Shown: positions 47,870-61,020 of the stretch, piece after piece
How positions within the stretch are numbered: the first letter of the stretch is position 1
Layout of the letters: each line of letters opens with the position of its first letter
Source of the DNA: Lycium barbarum
Taxonomy: Eukaryota; Streptophyta; Magnoliopsida; Solanales; Solanaceae
NCBI RefSeq assembly: GCF_019175385.1
Contig: NC_083347.1
Location: forward strand, 123,140,124 to 123,204,123
Direction: 5' to 3'
Length of the DNA stretch: 64,000 nucleotides
The notes under the pieces: model-generated
Database searches by the model: none
The model's input: the letters and a program-made list of their open reading frames with translations, nothing else
What the model was told of the DNA's origin: nothing
Program-made: the position numbers and the translations under genes

Positions 47870-47966
47870 AATGTGAAGTGTAAAGTTATGTAAAATCAAA
47901 TGTAATAATGTCTCAAAAATCCTATCTTTTGTACTATGTGCAGTGTTGGGATTTATATGCTGAGGG

Positions 47967-47972
47967 AATAAA
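47967..47972 (+). terminator. Legumin polyadenylation signal
   Basis: AATAAA 98 bp after the legumin stop codon. Bases 48000-49090 to its right hold no recognised gene. Confidence 0.6.
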
Positions 47973-49092
47973 AAATGCCTTTTGTAAAAGGCATCTTTGA
48001 GTGAACAAAAACGTATTGACTTTTTAATACATATCCTTTTTGTTCCCTTCATTTTTTTCTACTTTTGTCGACTGTGTGTACTTCTTGTGTTTGCAAATTA
48101 CTACTATAAGAAATTATCCTGTATTCGTTACTTAAAGATTAGACTAATTTGAATTTTAATCATCCTGTACTCGGTATTCAATACTCAATGATCGATTAAT
48201 CCGGATTGTACTTAATGATCCGATTAATCTGGATTCGGAATGCGTACGTAGACTCATTAAAGGGAAAATGTTGTTCCGAGGATTTTTCATTTTGGGGACT
48301 TGATTAGAGATTTTTGAAAGGTGACGGAATTTCATCTATATACACCACCACAAGTTTCAAAAGAATGTTTTTGTTTTAAATTCTGTGATCAATCAAACGA
48401 GCCACGTAATTCAAGGGCAAGATGCATTTTTGCCCTTTTCCCTTTGTGTAACTTTCAAGAATGTAAGTTTTATTTTAAGAACTTTGAAGACTCCATATAT
48501 ACCCAAATTCACATTGAAAACACTAACTAATTTGATCCTCGTACACTGAACAATTTACATAAGAGATAGAGGAAGTATTATGTAAAAACTACTATGTTTG
48601 TGGGTGATGGCATGTTACAAAAGAAGATAATACTTCAAAAACAATAAAAGCTAATTTATGAGATTGGTGACTACACTTCTTCTAACATTTTCATTTAATC
48701 TAAAATATCATATTTTTTAATTTAAGTTTTATGCATTAACGGTACCATAAAAATATTTACACAATTTGTGTATATAACTTAATCAATTTTTTCTTCCCCA
48801 CATATGGTCCCTCAATATGCAAGTCTGTATAATGAGCATTTTCCTATGCCAATACAGTATTTCCCACTATCTTTATCCAACACTATCAACTTTAATTAAA
48901 CTCCATACTAAAACTAAAGACAAAGAAGTTCAAAAGTCAAAGAGTAATAAACAATAATAAAATAGCAAAAGAATATCCTAGCTGAAAAGCACTAACTCCA
49001 AATTTTTGGTGGTCCTTATTTGGTCAAGAAAAAACAAATGAAATTTCAAACTTGTCGACTCCCAATTTATGATGAAATCCAAAATTGACCCC

Positions 49093-51164
49093 TCAAAGTT
49101 CTGGTAATTCTGTCAAATCCTCAGCCTTTATGAAAAAGTTGAACAAAAAGTCCATATCATCCTCTAATCTTGTTGTGCCATCAAACATATCACAACTTTG
49201 AAATCCTTCACCAGCCATAGTAGGAACAAAGTTCGAGTTGTTGTCCATTGCTAGTTCATCCCAGAAACTCTCGTCGATCTTGCTAAAATACTCCCATGAG
49301 TCGATTTCTTCTTGTTTATTCTGATCACCGATTGTCATGCTCGGGGCAACGATCGATGACAATGAATCGGATGTCACGGCTGACATTTCGCTAGACGATA
49401 TTTGTGGCGAGTTAGGAGCATGCACGAAACTATTTATTTCATTAATCTTCTTGGAGTGTATTTTGGAGTTTTGAGGAGGTTGATAACTTGTTAGCCTTTT
49501 CTTCAAATGAGTATGCCAAATATTTTTTATTTCATTATCCGTTCTTCCCGGTAATCTTGCTGCTATTGCTGACCATCTAGAAAAAAAATAAAGAAATTTT
49601 TATCAGGATAAGGGTATCAAAATCTTTGTAAATTAAACAATGCATTAACCTATATGGAAAGAGGGATCGTATCACACGTGCATTTATATTTTCAATAACA
49701 ATTAATGCATAGATTTGCCAATGGAATTAATTAATATTCTATTTACCAACTTGTCTAATCGAATCTTTTCTCATCTACTTGAATAAATACTTTGCAGAAA
49801 CCAAATAAAAAAAAATATGGCCATAAAGAACAGACATGTGAAAGTCTGTGCATGATCCTCACATTCCGAACCCCTTAATAACAAACTCACTACAAAGAAT
49901 CAGAGATGGACAATTTCCTTTGTTAAATAATAAAAATTCGTCGCTAATCCTGTGTAACGGTGATAAATTATCCAAAAAAAAAAAAATGATTATGATACTA
50001 CCTATTATTTAGCAAACATTAATAATGAATTTCTTAGCTATTTCATGTTTTTTTCTTCTGTAGTGAGCATAAATTTTACGACATATTTAAGACTAGAAAT
50101 TTTGAAATTGCTTTTTCTTTTTTAAACTTTGTGCTCAGTCAAACACCGTCGTATAATGAAATAAAAAGGAAAAAAAAGATTTTGAGAATACAATTGATAT
50201 GAGAATATATTTTGATCTAAAACTGACCTATTGCCAAGAACTTCATGTAAATGGATGATATTATCTTCTTCTTCTTTGGTGAAATTTCCCCTCTTTATAT
50301 CTGGACTCAAATAATTCATCCACCTGAGTCTGCAACTTTTTCCACATCTCAATAGTCCTGAATAACCAAAAGAGCAAAATAAATATCAGAATGAGTTGTA
50401 CTTTCCAAAATCTCAAGAAAAGTATAAGTCAAAATTGGATTTTTGATCCTTTTTAAAAAAAAATCCTTTTAGTACATCATGTTTTTTTCTTCAATTTCCA
50501 CCATATTTTTCTATTAATTTCTTCATAAAAATTTGGTAAATATAATAAGCCTATTAGATAGTCAATCCTGCCGTTTCTTGTTACCCTGTTTGACTTGACA
50601 CAGAGTTTCGAAAAAAAAAAAAAACACCAAAACGAGTTTTATTTTCCGAAATCTCAAGAAAAGTATAAATCAAAATTGGGGTTTGATCCTTTAACACAAA
50701 ATCCTTTAAAAACATCTAGTTTTCTTCTACTTCCACCATATTTTTATACTAATTTCATCACAAGAGTTTGCTAAATATAATGACCAAGAAAATAGTTACT
50801 CCCTCCATTTCATTCTATGTCGTCTTGTATGATAAGACACGGAATTTAAAAAAGAAAAGAAAAGAATAAAGATCTCTTAAATGATCTATCGACCTAAATC
50901 TAACATAACGTTTGTGTGATTATTATAATCGTAAAACAAAAAGTTCAAGTCGAAATATTTCCAAATTTAGAAAGCATTTAACGTTTAAGAACACACTAAA
51001 AAGGAAATACGTTCACATAAACTGTAATTACCAGCTTGTTTAGGAAGCGCGCGCCAATTACCATGGCCATTTTTTTGAATGTAAGAAATGAGAATTTGGT
51101 CTTCTTCATGATCCCATGGCCCTTTCTTCAATCCCGTCTTTTCACAACAAGGTGCTCTCACCAT
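49093..51164 (-). CDS. MYB14/15-like: R2R3-MYB transcription factor, subgroup 2 (MYB13/14/15 type)
   Basis: Three exons on the minus strand: 51164-51032 (133 bp), 50357-50228 (130 bp) and 49576-49093. The first two sizes are those of the classic R2R3-MYB gene structure. The frames close to 248 residues. R2 begins [20 protein letters not shown] and ends [19 protein letters not shown]3 contains [20 protein letters not shown] and HTHLKKRL. The C-terminus has the subgroup-2 motifs IDESFWDEL and [22 protein letters not shown] (two adjoining parts). Relatives respond to cold, wounding and pathogens and control stilbene or lignin genes; that role here is inference. One oddity: the usual Arg after NYL at the R2-R3 link is Ser. 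Confidence 0.93.
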
Positions 51165-51683
51165 TTTTTCTTTTTATGTTGCTCTTTTATGAACTAAATC
51201 AATATATAGATTGGGTTTTCTCTATTTTTGTGTGTGAAAAACTATTAGAACTGTCACTCTTTAGTTCCGATTGAAAGAAAGAAATGGAGAAAGGGTTAAG
51301 TGTTTATTAAGGTAACGAGTGGGTATTTATATTACTAACATATTTTAAAAGAAATAAAGGGTTAGTCAAAGGTCAGCATTGTATTAAAAAGAGCCCTTTC
51401 TTGCAATTTCGACGAAGTTGGTATTTGTTTTTTCTTACTGTCCAAAAAGGTAATATATTTGCGTATTGTATATCCAAGTGTGTGAACTGTGGACCATCAA
51501 AATGAGTAAAAAATTAATTAATCAAATGGTCCGTCCAATGAAGGGAAACTTTCTCATTTGGATATTACGTTGTGCGAATCAAAATTAGTTAAGATCATAA
51601 TTAAAATGAGTACCGTATATCGAATCAAAAACCCAAAAAGAAAAGGTAATATATGCTTTACTCATATAAAACCAAGACTATGA

Positions 51684-51964
51684 GGGGTCGTTTGGTAGAA
51701 GGTATAAGCTGGGATATCCCAGCACTAATTTTTATACCATATTTGATAGAAGGTATAAATTTATCCTGGGATAAATTTATACCTTGTATCAAACATGATA
51801 CAAAAATTAGTGTTGGGATATACCAGCTTATACCTTCTTATCCCACTTATACTGAAATTATTTTATACCATCTTTTAAATGGTATAAAATAATCCAATAA
51901 ATGAAATAAATTAGTCTCAAAATTATAATCCCGGGATAAATTCGACTATATACCGAACGACCCC
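51684..51964. mobile_element. Harbinger/Tourist-like MITE
   Basis: The ends ggggtcgtttggtagaag and, inverted, taccgaacgacccc are flanked by the direct repeat tga (51681-51683 and 51965-51967). An inner palindrome is built on the ggtataaatttatcc region. Confidence 0.7.
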
Positions 51965-52640
51965 TGAATGTTGTAAGAGACAATCAAACTAGACATGTCC
52001 TTTATATTGACGTTTTGCATATGTCATACTGTACTATTTATGCACTTTAACTGAAAATTTAGAACTCGAGCTTTATAATATACTACTTACATTTTGTATG
52101 ACTATAATTTTTTTTCATTAAAGATAAATGAAAAGTTGAATTTATCGATCCAAAGTTGGGCAAGTTGCCAAGTTGCGTAAATGAAATAATTAAAGATGGA
52201 CCTTGGTTGAAACCAGATTGATCCATCAGATTTTTGGTCTAAAATAATTATCAGTGGTTCTTTTTCAAAAAATGGGAGAGAGGATTATATGGTTGGAAAT
52301 TAAACTCTCCACGATCAGGTGAAATTTTAATTAGTCAACCGATTAAGTTACTAGAATTTTTATATCTGATTTACATATAAAATTTTTTAAAACTTTTTAA
52401 ATTTCTTACTCAATTAAATACTTTCACATAAAATGAGACTATGAATAATATTTGCTTTCTTTGCCCGGCTGCTTTCCTTTTCCTACAATATTTTTCCTTT
52501 AGATTCCTAATTGTTGGCCTTAGTGGCTTAGTGTTTATCAACTGTCTATATTGTCAACACGTTTCCCATTGCCAGTTGGTTCCCTTTTAAGGAAGTTTAG
52601 TTCAACTCTCATAAAATTCATCAAACTTTAATGAGCTTGA

Positions 52641-53064
52641 GGGTGTGTTCTGTGCGAGGGAAAATATATTTTTGGATAATGTTTTCTAGGAAAAAAAGTG
52701 GGTTACTTACGTATTTTCTTGTATTCGGTACGTAAGGAAAAAAATATTATTCTAAAAGCATTTATATATAATCTAGACAAATACTATGGAGATGGGGTGA
52801 TGCCGTGGTGGGGATTGCGTGGGTGGTGGGGGTAAAGATGAGGTGGGTTCGAGGTGGGGAGGAGAGAATCAACGTGGAATGCTACTTGTAAAACTTGTTT
52901 TCTCTACTTCAATTAAGAAAGTTATTCTTCCTCATTTTTAAAGAACTTATTCTAAAAAACGATACAACAACATACCCAGTGTTTTCCTAAAAAACAATAT
53001 TTTTCAAAAAATTTAACCAATAGAAGAATACTGAAAAATGTTTTCCTCTGTATTGAACGCACCC
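52641..53064. mobile_element. MITE with GGGTG termini
   Basis: The ends gggtgtgttctgtgcgaggg and, inverted, cctctgtattgaacgcaccc are flanked by tga (52638-52640 and 53065-53067). A G-rich insert, gggattgcgtgggtggtggg, lies near 52810. Confidence 0.65.
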
Positions 53065-53156
53065 TGAATTTAAATCAAAGCTCAATGAAATTTTTCAGGT
53101 GTTCTATTTTTAGCGACTATTCACCGATATGGACACAGATATTTACCACATGAGTA

Positions 53157-53960
53157 TTAGGGGTGTTAATGGTTCGGTTTGAGTCAGTTATCTTCTAAAA
53201 GATAACCAAATCAACTTAGTCGGTTTTTCAAATGTTAGAATCAAATCAAATCAATTATATCGGTTTTTCATTGCTTCTGTTTTTGTCGGTTTTTATTTAA
53301 ATATATGACAATATACGTCCAAGCACATTTGACCATTTTCTAGCATAACACTACCAATCAATTACTCCTATTTGAGAAAAGAGGGAAATATAAACTTAAT
53401 CAAGTTATATATGTACTTTCTCCAAAAATTTGTATGCATCATCTAAGAATTTAGCCATTTTTAAGGAACATAAAAAAAAAGTTTTTACAATGAATTTGTT
53501 TTTGTGTAGTAAATTAAAAATCTAGTTGTGACATATCAAGATATCTTGATGAATAATTAAATGTTTCAAAAACAAATTATTTTGAACAAGAAATAGATTC
53601 TTAGAATAATCAAAATAAAAAATAACAAATCAAACTAGAAAGTAAATACAAAAATTGGATTATTGTAAAGGCAAACACATAGATTATGAATAAGAGTGCA
53701 AAAGATTATATCGTAAAATTTCAAATTTTTTCTATAAAAGTATACATCTATAATTTTTAGATAGTATTTATATTGTCAGTTTGGTTCGGTTATTTCGGTT
53801 ATTTTTTGCTTAAAATAAAAATCAAATCAAATTTTGTTGGTTTATAAAATTAAAAATCAAAATCAAATCAAATCAAACCAAACAATGTCATGTTTTTTTT
53901 CTTCGATTTGATTCAATTTTCGGTTTAGTTTGATTTTTCGTTTTTTCGTGAACACCACTA
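53157..53960. mobile_element. Degraded MITE-like repeat
   Basis: It starts taggggtgttaatggttcgg and ends with cggtttagtttgatttttcg and gtgaacaccacta. Inverted ggttcggttt-type blocks recur inside. The end match is loose. Bases 53961-55400 hold no recognised gene. Confidence 0.4.
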
Positions 53961-55400
53961 TACTGTTATAGAAATAATATAGCTTCACAAAAACTAAAAT
54001 ATTCAGAAATCCCCTCAGTGCTATGGTTCTTTCACGTTATTTTTGTCGACTAGAAAGCTATTAGCTTCACTATCTAAATCAAACGCAAAATATCACCTTT
54101 ATTCCATATATTAAACCCTCTAACTCATTCGCGACACAAAAAAATTGTGTCTTGTGGCCAAAAAAAGAAAGCATTTCGCTCTTCCATCGTCAGCTTCATC
54201 ATTTATGTGTAAATTAAAAGTTGTGATTTTGAAATTCTGAAGTGATTCTGAAGATGAAGGTCGGTGATAATTATCTTAAAAAACTATATCATGGAGAAGT
54301 GATGGTGAAAATTATGATTTGTGTAAGGGTGACGATGCATGAAGAAATTTCAGATATGACTAATGGTGAGTGGTGAATTTTAGCAATAGCTAGGGCCAGT
54401 GTTGATATAGTGTTGTGAAGGCAAATTGATTGAGCTAGGGACAGTGGAATAATTTGGTACAATTATTGGTTTATGGCTATATGTTGATGGTGAAGGAGAG
54501 ATGAAATAATTAAATGGCATGGTGGCATGGTTAAAGTGGAAGAAGGAATGTTGAATAGCAAGATCTTGTCTTTCGCAAACCATAAGGTCAAAGTTATACT
54601 TCTGGCAAACTATAAGGAAAAATTTATACCTTTTTCCAATATGATTTGGAACATTAGTTGACTATCTGATTGATTTTTTTTTTCTTTTATGTGAAATGAA
54701 TCTAAAATAAACTTTTTTTTTTTTAAAAAAAATAGCCATTGACCAGGATGACGAGCACAAGTCAAAACGTTGACTATTTTTGCTAAATAAATGGATTTAG
54801 ATTTTTAGGGTGCCAGCAATAAGTGCACTTTCACCCAATTAGTCAAAGTCCACATTTTGGGGCGACAGCTTTATAATTGCACACGAATGTGCGTTTGCTT
54901 GTGTACATCCTTTTTTAAAAATTAATTTCTAGTGTTCCTTTTTGTTTTTCTGTGTTTCTATTTCATCATCAACCAATTTTTTTTTTTAAGAAAAGAGAAA
55001 GTTTTACGTGTTTGTGTTGGAAAAAAAGAAGAAGAAGAAACAAGTCCACACATGAGGAGATGTGTTTATCCTGAAGATAAACTTTTATAATCATACAGAT
55101 ATTATGGAATGTTTAATACTACAAATTTAAAAGTTTACCGTCACACAACATTGTTACATACATAATACCATAAGTTGTACAAATTATTCTTTCATTCTTA
55201 TACAGTATGCCGTGTCAAACAATGTCATATAAATTAAAATGAGAGGGAGTATGTGGTTTAAAAGAAAATATTAATATGGACAAGCAAAACTATGTTAACT
55301 TTTATTACGATTATAAACCGTTACAAAGCTTAAAAGCTTTCTTTAATTTTTTGTTGGTCGCTCATTTCTATCTTTTTGGCTGATCAAACTTGAACTCGAA

Positions 55401-56981
55401 CTATTCGACTTCTTTATCATTTCCATCTACTCCCTCATTTTCCTTTGACATTTCCTCCAATGATTTCCCTTTAGATTCTGGTACCAACAATGTAAACAAC
55501 ATCCCAAAAAAATTAATACAACCTAAGACAATCAAAGAATTCCTCACACCAAAGCCAGGAGGGTAGCCAGAATCAGTCTTGTTTGGATCATTAGATTGTG
55601 CAGCATAAAGAAATCCAAATGCACCAACTATTGCTCCTGCTTTGCCAGCGGCAGCCGATATCCCGTGGCACGTCGACCGTAGCCTCGCGGGGAAAATCTC
55701 CGCAGGGACCACAAACGTGGTCGCGTTCGGACCAAAATTGGCAAAGAAAAAAGTTAAGGAATACATGATAACAAATCCAATCCTGTTTTCCTTGTGTGTC
55801 CAGTGATTGTAAGGAATGGCCAACGCGAACATGAACGCGGTCATGAAGAAAAACCCCATTAATTGGATAGTGAATCGCCCTAATTTATCGATGAATGCCA
55901 CCGTAAACCAATACCCTGGGACGGTACTACAGAGAGCGATAAGAGTTTGTGCTCTTGCAATTCTGTAAACTTCTTCGAGCGCGTTCATTGTCTCGGGTGG
56001 AGGGATCCATCCAATCGCGCTAAAAATGTCTTTTTGGAAAAGATTTTGGCTATAGAAAGCAATGTCCAATAAAAACCACGTGCTAGTCGTTCCGAGCAAG
56101 TGAAGTCCGTGCCGACGGAGGAATTGTATCGTGAACAACCCGAAATCGTTCCCTTTTTCTGTCGCAACTTTTTCTTGCTCGGCTTCTATTTCGACTTGTA
56201 GCACTCTTGACATGTCACTAGCTGCTTGTTTCGCGTTCTTGGCCACTAAGGCCGTGTAACGCGCTGTTTCAGGCATCTTCATTCGCCAGTAATAAGTAAG
56301 TCCAGCTGGCAGAGCGCCAAACATTAAGATCACACGCCACGCGAGATCAACCTCGGGGGGAGTGGAAGCACTAGGGTTGTCCTGATATGCTGGAGCAGGG
56401 TACACTGTTTTAAACGAGGCAGAAACGACAATTGCCGCCATCCCGCCAACCAAGATCCCGAAACCTTGCATAGCAAACACAGCCGCTATAAACGCGCCAC
56501 GTGTCCTTTTGTTGGCGTACTCAGACATTATAACGGCAGACAAAGGGTAGTCGCCACCAATCCCAAACCCGAGCCAAAACCGGAAGAAACAAAGCGTGGC
56601 CATAACGCTTTTCCGCATATGGCCAAAAGAAAGGCCAGAGGCAATTGAACAAATGACCATAATCATAAGTGTCATTCCATAGACTTTTTTCCTTCCTAAT
56701 TTATCACCAAGCCACCCGAAGAACAATTGTCCGGCGAGGGTCCCACAAAACGCGACACCATTAACCGCGGCAGAGACGTTAGGAGGGAGAGTCCCGGGCT
56801 TTGTTGACCCCTCGACGTGATAGTAAATGCGCCCGAGCAATTTCGTGACCAAAGAAATGCAGAAGAGGTCATATGCATCAGTGAAAAAACCCATGCCAGC
56901 AACAACAATTGCAGTGAAGTGATACAATTGTGTTTTTGCTACATCAAGTGCACTTAGCACTTCCAATTGCTCTTTAGCCAT
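55401..56981 (-). CDS. PHT1: High-affinity phosphate transporter, PHT1 family
   Basis: A single coding exon of 526 residues, the usual PHT1 length, in the major facilitator superfamily with 12 predicted helices. It couples uptake of inorganic phosphate to protons at the plasma membrane. Diagnostic motifs are [10 protein letters not shown] (Asp35, Asp38), [14 protein letters not shown], the PHT1 signature [16 protein letters not shown] (142-157; Asp144; Val150 where Thr is usual), [17 protein letters not shown] before the central loop, [37 protein letters not shown] and a charged C-terminus. The start [20 protein letters not shown] aligns with tomato and potato PT proteins. No P1BS box (GNATATNC) was seen in about 500 bp upstream. 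Which PHT1 member this is cannot be told by eye. Confidence 0.96.
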   Translation of the reverse strand: MAKEQLEVLSALDVAKTQLYHFTAIVVAGMGFFTDAYDLFCISLVTKLLGRIYYHVEGSTKPGTLPPNVSAAVNGVAFCGTLAGQLFFGWLGDKLGRKKVYGMTLMIMVICSIASGLSFGHMRKSVMATLCFFRFWLGFGIGGDYPLSAVIMSEYANKRTRGAFIAAVFAMQGFGILVGGMAAIVVSASFKTVYPAPAYQDNPSASTPPEVDLAWRVILMFGALPAGLTYYWRMKMPETARYTALVAKNAKQAASDMSRVLQVEIEAEQEKVATEKGNDFGLFTIQFLRRHGLHLLGTTSTWFLLDIAFYSQNLFQKDIFSAIGWIPPPETMNALEEVYRIARAQTLIALCSTVPGYWFTVAFIDKLGRFTIQLMGFFFMTAFMFALAIPYNHWTHKENRIGFVIMYSLTFFFANFGPNATTFVVPAEIFPARLRSTCHGISAAAGKAGAIVGAFGFLYAAQSNDPNKTDSGYPPGFGVRNSLIVLGCINFFGMLFTLLVPESKGKSLEEMSKENEGVDGNDKEVE

Positions 56982-56999
56982 GAGTCAAAACTCAAAATT

Positions 57000-57815
57000 C
57001 TGCAAAAAATAAAACAAAAAAGTAGTGGAAACATTATTGGAAGATATTTTGAATGTAGTTAATAGAAGCTAATCTGAATGATTATGAGTGTCATCTGTGT
57101 AGAATGGGATGGATTATGGATATTGACAATTTAGTAAAAGACAAAGGTAAGCCAACTCATATTTTGCAACTAATTTGACATCAAGAGTGTGAAAGCAAAA
57201 TAGAGTCTATGACTTTAACTTATACTATAAACGTTTTAACTTTATACTTTTCACTTAACCTAAGGGACATGTTCATATAGCCACATAAATACCAAGACAT
57301 GTTTACGAGCATAAGTTTTGAAAATATTTTTATATAAAAGTCTTTGTATCAAATATTTTTGTACAATAATAGGCTTCTTTTCTATAGCCAAACAACACAA
57401 ACTGGAAGCACAAATAAGTTCTTATAGCAGCAATCAGAAGAACAACAAAAATAGCACTACCATTTTTTTTATCCTAGAACAGAAAAATCAAAGGGATATA
57501 ATTGATAATGAACCCAGTAAATTAAATAAATTATATCGTAAAATCCGGAACTTAAAACCCATAAGCTTCAGATCTTGATTTTGCGCCTATATAAAAAAAT
57601 CCGCATCTATGCTTGTGATCTCCTAATCACACGAGACTACCCGTTGCACTAAAGCTTCCCTTTGCTATGAAATAGAAATATCAAAGACTCGATACCTTTA
57701 TTTTTTCCATTGAAACAATCATGCATGACCATATCGAAACATGTACACACACAAGAAAGAAGAGAAATGTAAACAAGAAAAAGAAAGTATAGGAAAGATA
57801 AAGCTATACACTCAC
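57000..57815 (-). other. 5'UTR intron of the PHT1 gene
   Basis: On the minus strand a strong donor (AAG then GTGAGTG, 57815) and a strong acceptor (TTTTTTGCAG, ending 57000) bound 816 bp, with the acceptor 19 bp before the start codon. A TATA-like TTTATATAAT lies at about 57937-57946. PHT1 genes often carry such an intron. Splicing is inferred from the sites. Confidence 0.65.
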
Positions 57816-58443
57816 CTTAAACGGTTTTTTCCACCAAGTTTCACTGAGTAGTCAATTGACACCGACTAGAAAATGTAGAAATCAAACAAAAGAGTGAACT
57901 AGAACTTGGTGTTACATGTACTAGATAGTCTGAACAATTATATAAAGCTTTTAGAGATAGAGTAAAAATCTGAATTGTGGAAAAAGAGGAAAATATGAGT
58001 AAATGAGATGAGGAGAGAGTTGTTGGTCCTTGGCATTTTGTGTAAGAATTTAAGTTCTTTGCGTTGACTATATAAACAATATTCATATAATCAGATTATT
58101 TATTATGTAATTTAAAGTAAATTTGTACTATAATAGTTTGATGAAAATGATAAATAACTTGCTATAACATGTTAAAATTCGGTGACTACTGCTATATATA
58201 TATACCTATTTTTATTGAGTTTAAATTATATACATCGCCAATGTGATTTTTTTCTTCACTATCAAATTACCCAAAAGATATCTATCTACAGACTTTCTCA
58301 AAATATGAGCTTTATAATCTTGAAAACAAGATAATTATTTGCTATAATAGCTAAAAATAATTGAACAATGTAAAAGTTTCTTACTCTAATAACATATACA
58401 ACTTAAACTTTAATTCACTTGGCCTACATCACTTGGCTTTTTA

Positions 58444-58710
58444 GAGCCTGTTTGGATTGACTTATAAGTTGCTTATAAGCTGTTTTCAGCTTTTTTGAGT
58501 GTTTGGCTGGCCAACTTAAAGTCATTTTGTGCTTAAAATAAGTCTAAAAAATTAATTGGGCCCGTTTAGCTTAGTTTATCTAAAGCAGCTTATAAGCTGA
58601 AAATAACTTATAAGCCAAAAAAAAAAGTTGGCTAGGCCAACTTTTTTTTTTGGCTTATAAGCTGTTTCCAGCTTATAAGCTGCTTTTTTTAAGTCCATCC
58701 AAACGAGCTC
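58444..58710. mobile_element. Harbinger/Tourist-like MITE with internal palindrome
   Basis: The ends gagcctgtttggattgactt and, inverted, aagtccatccaaacgagctc are flanked by TTA (58441-58443 and 58711-58713). A hairpin about 50 bp per arm, centred on ttggctaggccaa (about 58630-58642), fills its right half. Confidence 0.8.
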
Positions 58711-58713
58711 TTA

Positions 58714-60773
58714 ATCTTTGGATCTTGTGACCTACAATTTAATATGTTGCTCCTAGTTTTTTTCTCTCCTTTTTCTTTTGTACTTTTGAGATTGATCCAA
58801 TTTAATATTTCGTTTTTACTTTTTCTCTCCTTTTTCTTTGTACTTTTAGTGTCATTCTTCGTCATATAATTTTAGTACTCCACCCTCATGACTCCACAAT
58901 TCTTTTTGTTCTTTTTCATTTTCCATTTTTTTTTTGTTTCTTTTTTATGTGATTTATCTGTTTTTAGTAGTGCAATAAACTAGTGAATAGTGATAAATGG
59001 GAAAGAAGAAGAAGAAGGAGCATTCAATTGTGTGAAGCAAAAAGTAAAAAAATTCCCAAAAGGTTATATAGTTGGAAGAAACTGCATGAATTTCCATTCA
59101 AATTGGTTGGTCTTCAAATAGGTTGGTCTTTAATTTTTGTCCTTTAACAATAGAACTTATGCCGGGTTCTTTAGTAATGTGGGACGAACTTGTGGAATAT
59201 TACGATATGAAAATATAAACTTATGCCCCACGAAAAAGTTGTTTGTTAGGAGGGCCAAAAATTAAAGACGCACAAAATAGGGACATAAGTGCCAATGACC
59301 CCATTAGGTACAAGAAAAAACGGTCCATTTGCACTTTTGGCCCTATTTGTGCTGGTCATTAATTTTTCCCCCTCATAACAAATAACTATTTCGCGAAGCA
59401 TAAGTTCATAATATCCCGCACTCTTAAATAACTTATTCCTTGTTATGCATAAGTTTGATTTTGAAGGGAAAAAATCAAAGACCAGACAGGAAAACCTTGC
59501 AATTTTTCCAGAAAACATGTCTCAGATGACTCCAACATCGAGTCCAGCCCAAACAAAATTACGTGGCCCGGGCCCTTAATGGGCTGGAAACAGACCTGGT
59601 CCATTTGAAATGCCTAAATTATTTGCTTATACATCAAGAATATTTGCTTCTTAAATTTTTTCATAAAAGTTTCATTGTAATTTATACAGTAGTACATGTT
59701 GGTTTCTAAATTTAGAATCTGAACATTTATAATATTTTGAAACTTATTTTGCCTAGCATTTATTCTGTGCACTTTCTGCATTTGAATTGCAATTTTGCCT
59801 AGCATTTATTCTGTGCACTTTCTGCATTTGAATTGCATATAATTGTGAATGCATCTTACAAAAATATTTTGTAGTTTTATTTATTTCTTAGTTTATTTTA
59901 TTTATTTCTAGAGCACCTTTCGCATCTTACAATATATTTGGTGTTTACAATCCCAAAGGAGGGTTGGATTGATGTCTCAAATTTCAGGCTATCAAGTTAA
60001 GACTTGTGTCAGTAAAGAAGGCTAAATTGCTTCAATTTACTTTCTTTTTTTACTATAATCATTCGCTATTCAAAATTTACCAGTCCAAGTAATTTGAATT
60101 CGTGTATGTAAGACCCGTTAAAGGTGGAAACGGTCCCTACCAGAATGTTTTATATACCCGAAACCAAACGTGAGACCTCTTGTTAGGGTCTAAGGATAGA
60201 AGAATCATATACATTCCACCAAAATTTTCGGGGATAAATATTTTTACTTCGCTTATACATAGAACACACTGGTATATACTAATCTAACTCTTTGTTTATG
60301 TCATCTTTAATTTCGATTTTCTTGAAGTGCTTAATTTATAGTATTGTCCCGAAATGTCAACGCTTTGGATTAGATAGTGCAATTAAAAATTAAAGTCAGA
60401 TTATCTATTAGAACCAGTTTTTTCTTGAAATAAATTAAATAGGGCATATCCAGCGAATGAAATAGTCGTGCAAACTGCTAATCATTCACATCATGTACCA
60501 ATTGTACTTCCAAGTGATAGAGATGTACGGTACATAAATAGCTGACTTTCGTTTGTTTTTATTTTGTTTATTTTTGGGTTCTCACTCTAAATATCTACAT
60601 TGGGACTCGACTAACTTGTCCCAACAAATCTCACTTTGAGGATAAAACGTTCTCTATAAAGATATTTCATTCTCAAAACTCGAACTCGAGATCTCTAATT
60701 AAGAATTAAAAAATACGTATACCGCCTTACCATAATCTTTCATGGTCTTTACTTTATTTTGGGATAAGACACT
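58714..60773. other. No gene recognised; includes a 46-bp perfect duplication
   Basis: AT-rich intergenic DNA. The unit beginning ttttgcctagcatttattct is present twice, from about 59747 and 59793, period 46 bp, with no difference seen. Nothing else could be supported. Confidence 0.6.
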
Positions 60774-60938
60774 TGTTGACACCCAATTTTGTCCCGCCTC
60801 TCTTCCAAAATACCTATTTATGTTTATAACATTTTATGGAAAATTAAAAAATATATATATTATATTTTACTATAATTATTAGCCTTTTATCAATACCGGC
60901 ACTTCATTATTCTGTTACGGTTACTATTATTATTATTA

Positions 60939-61020
<82 letters not shown>

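Noticed and set aside
57110..57130. P1BS-like ggatattg near the PHT1 gene
   Set aside because: It does not fit GNATATNC at the last base and lies in the 5'UTR intron.
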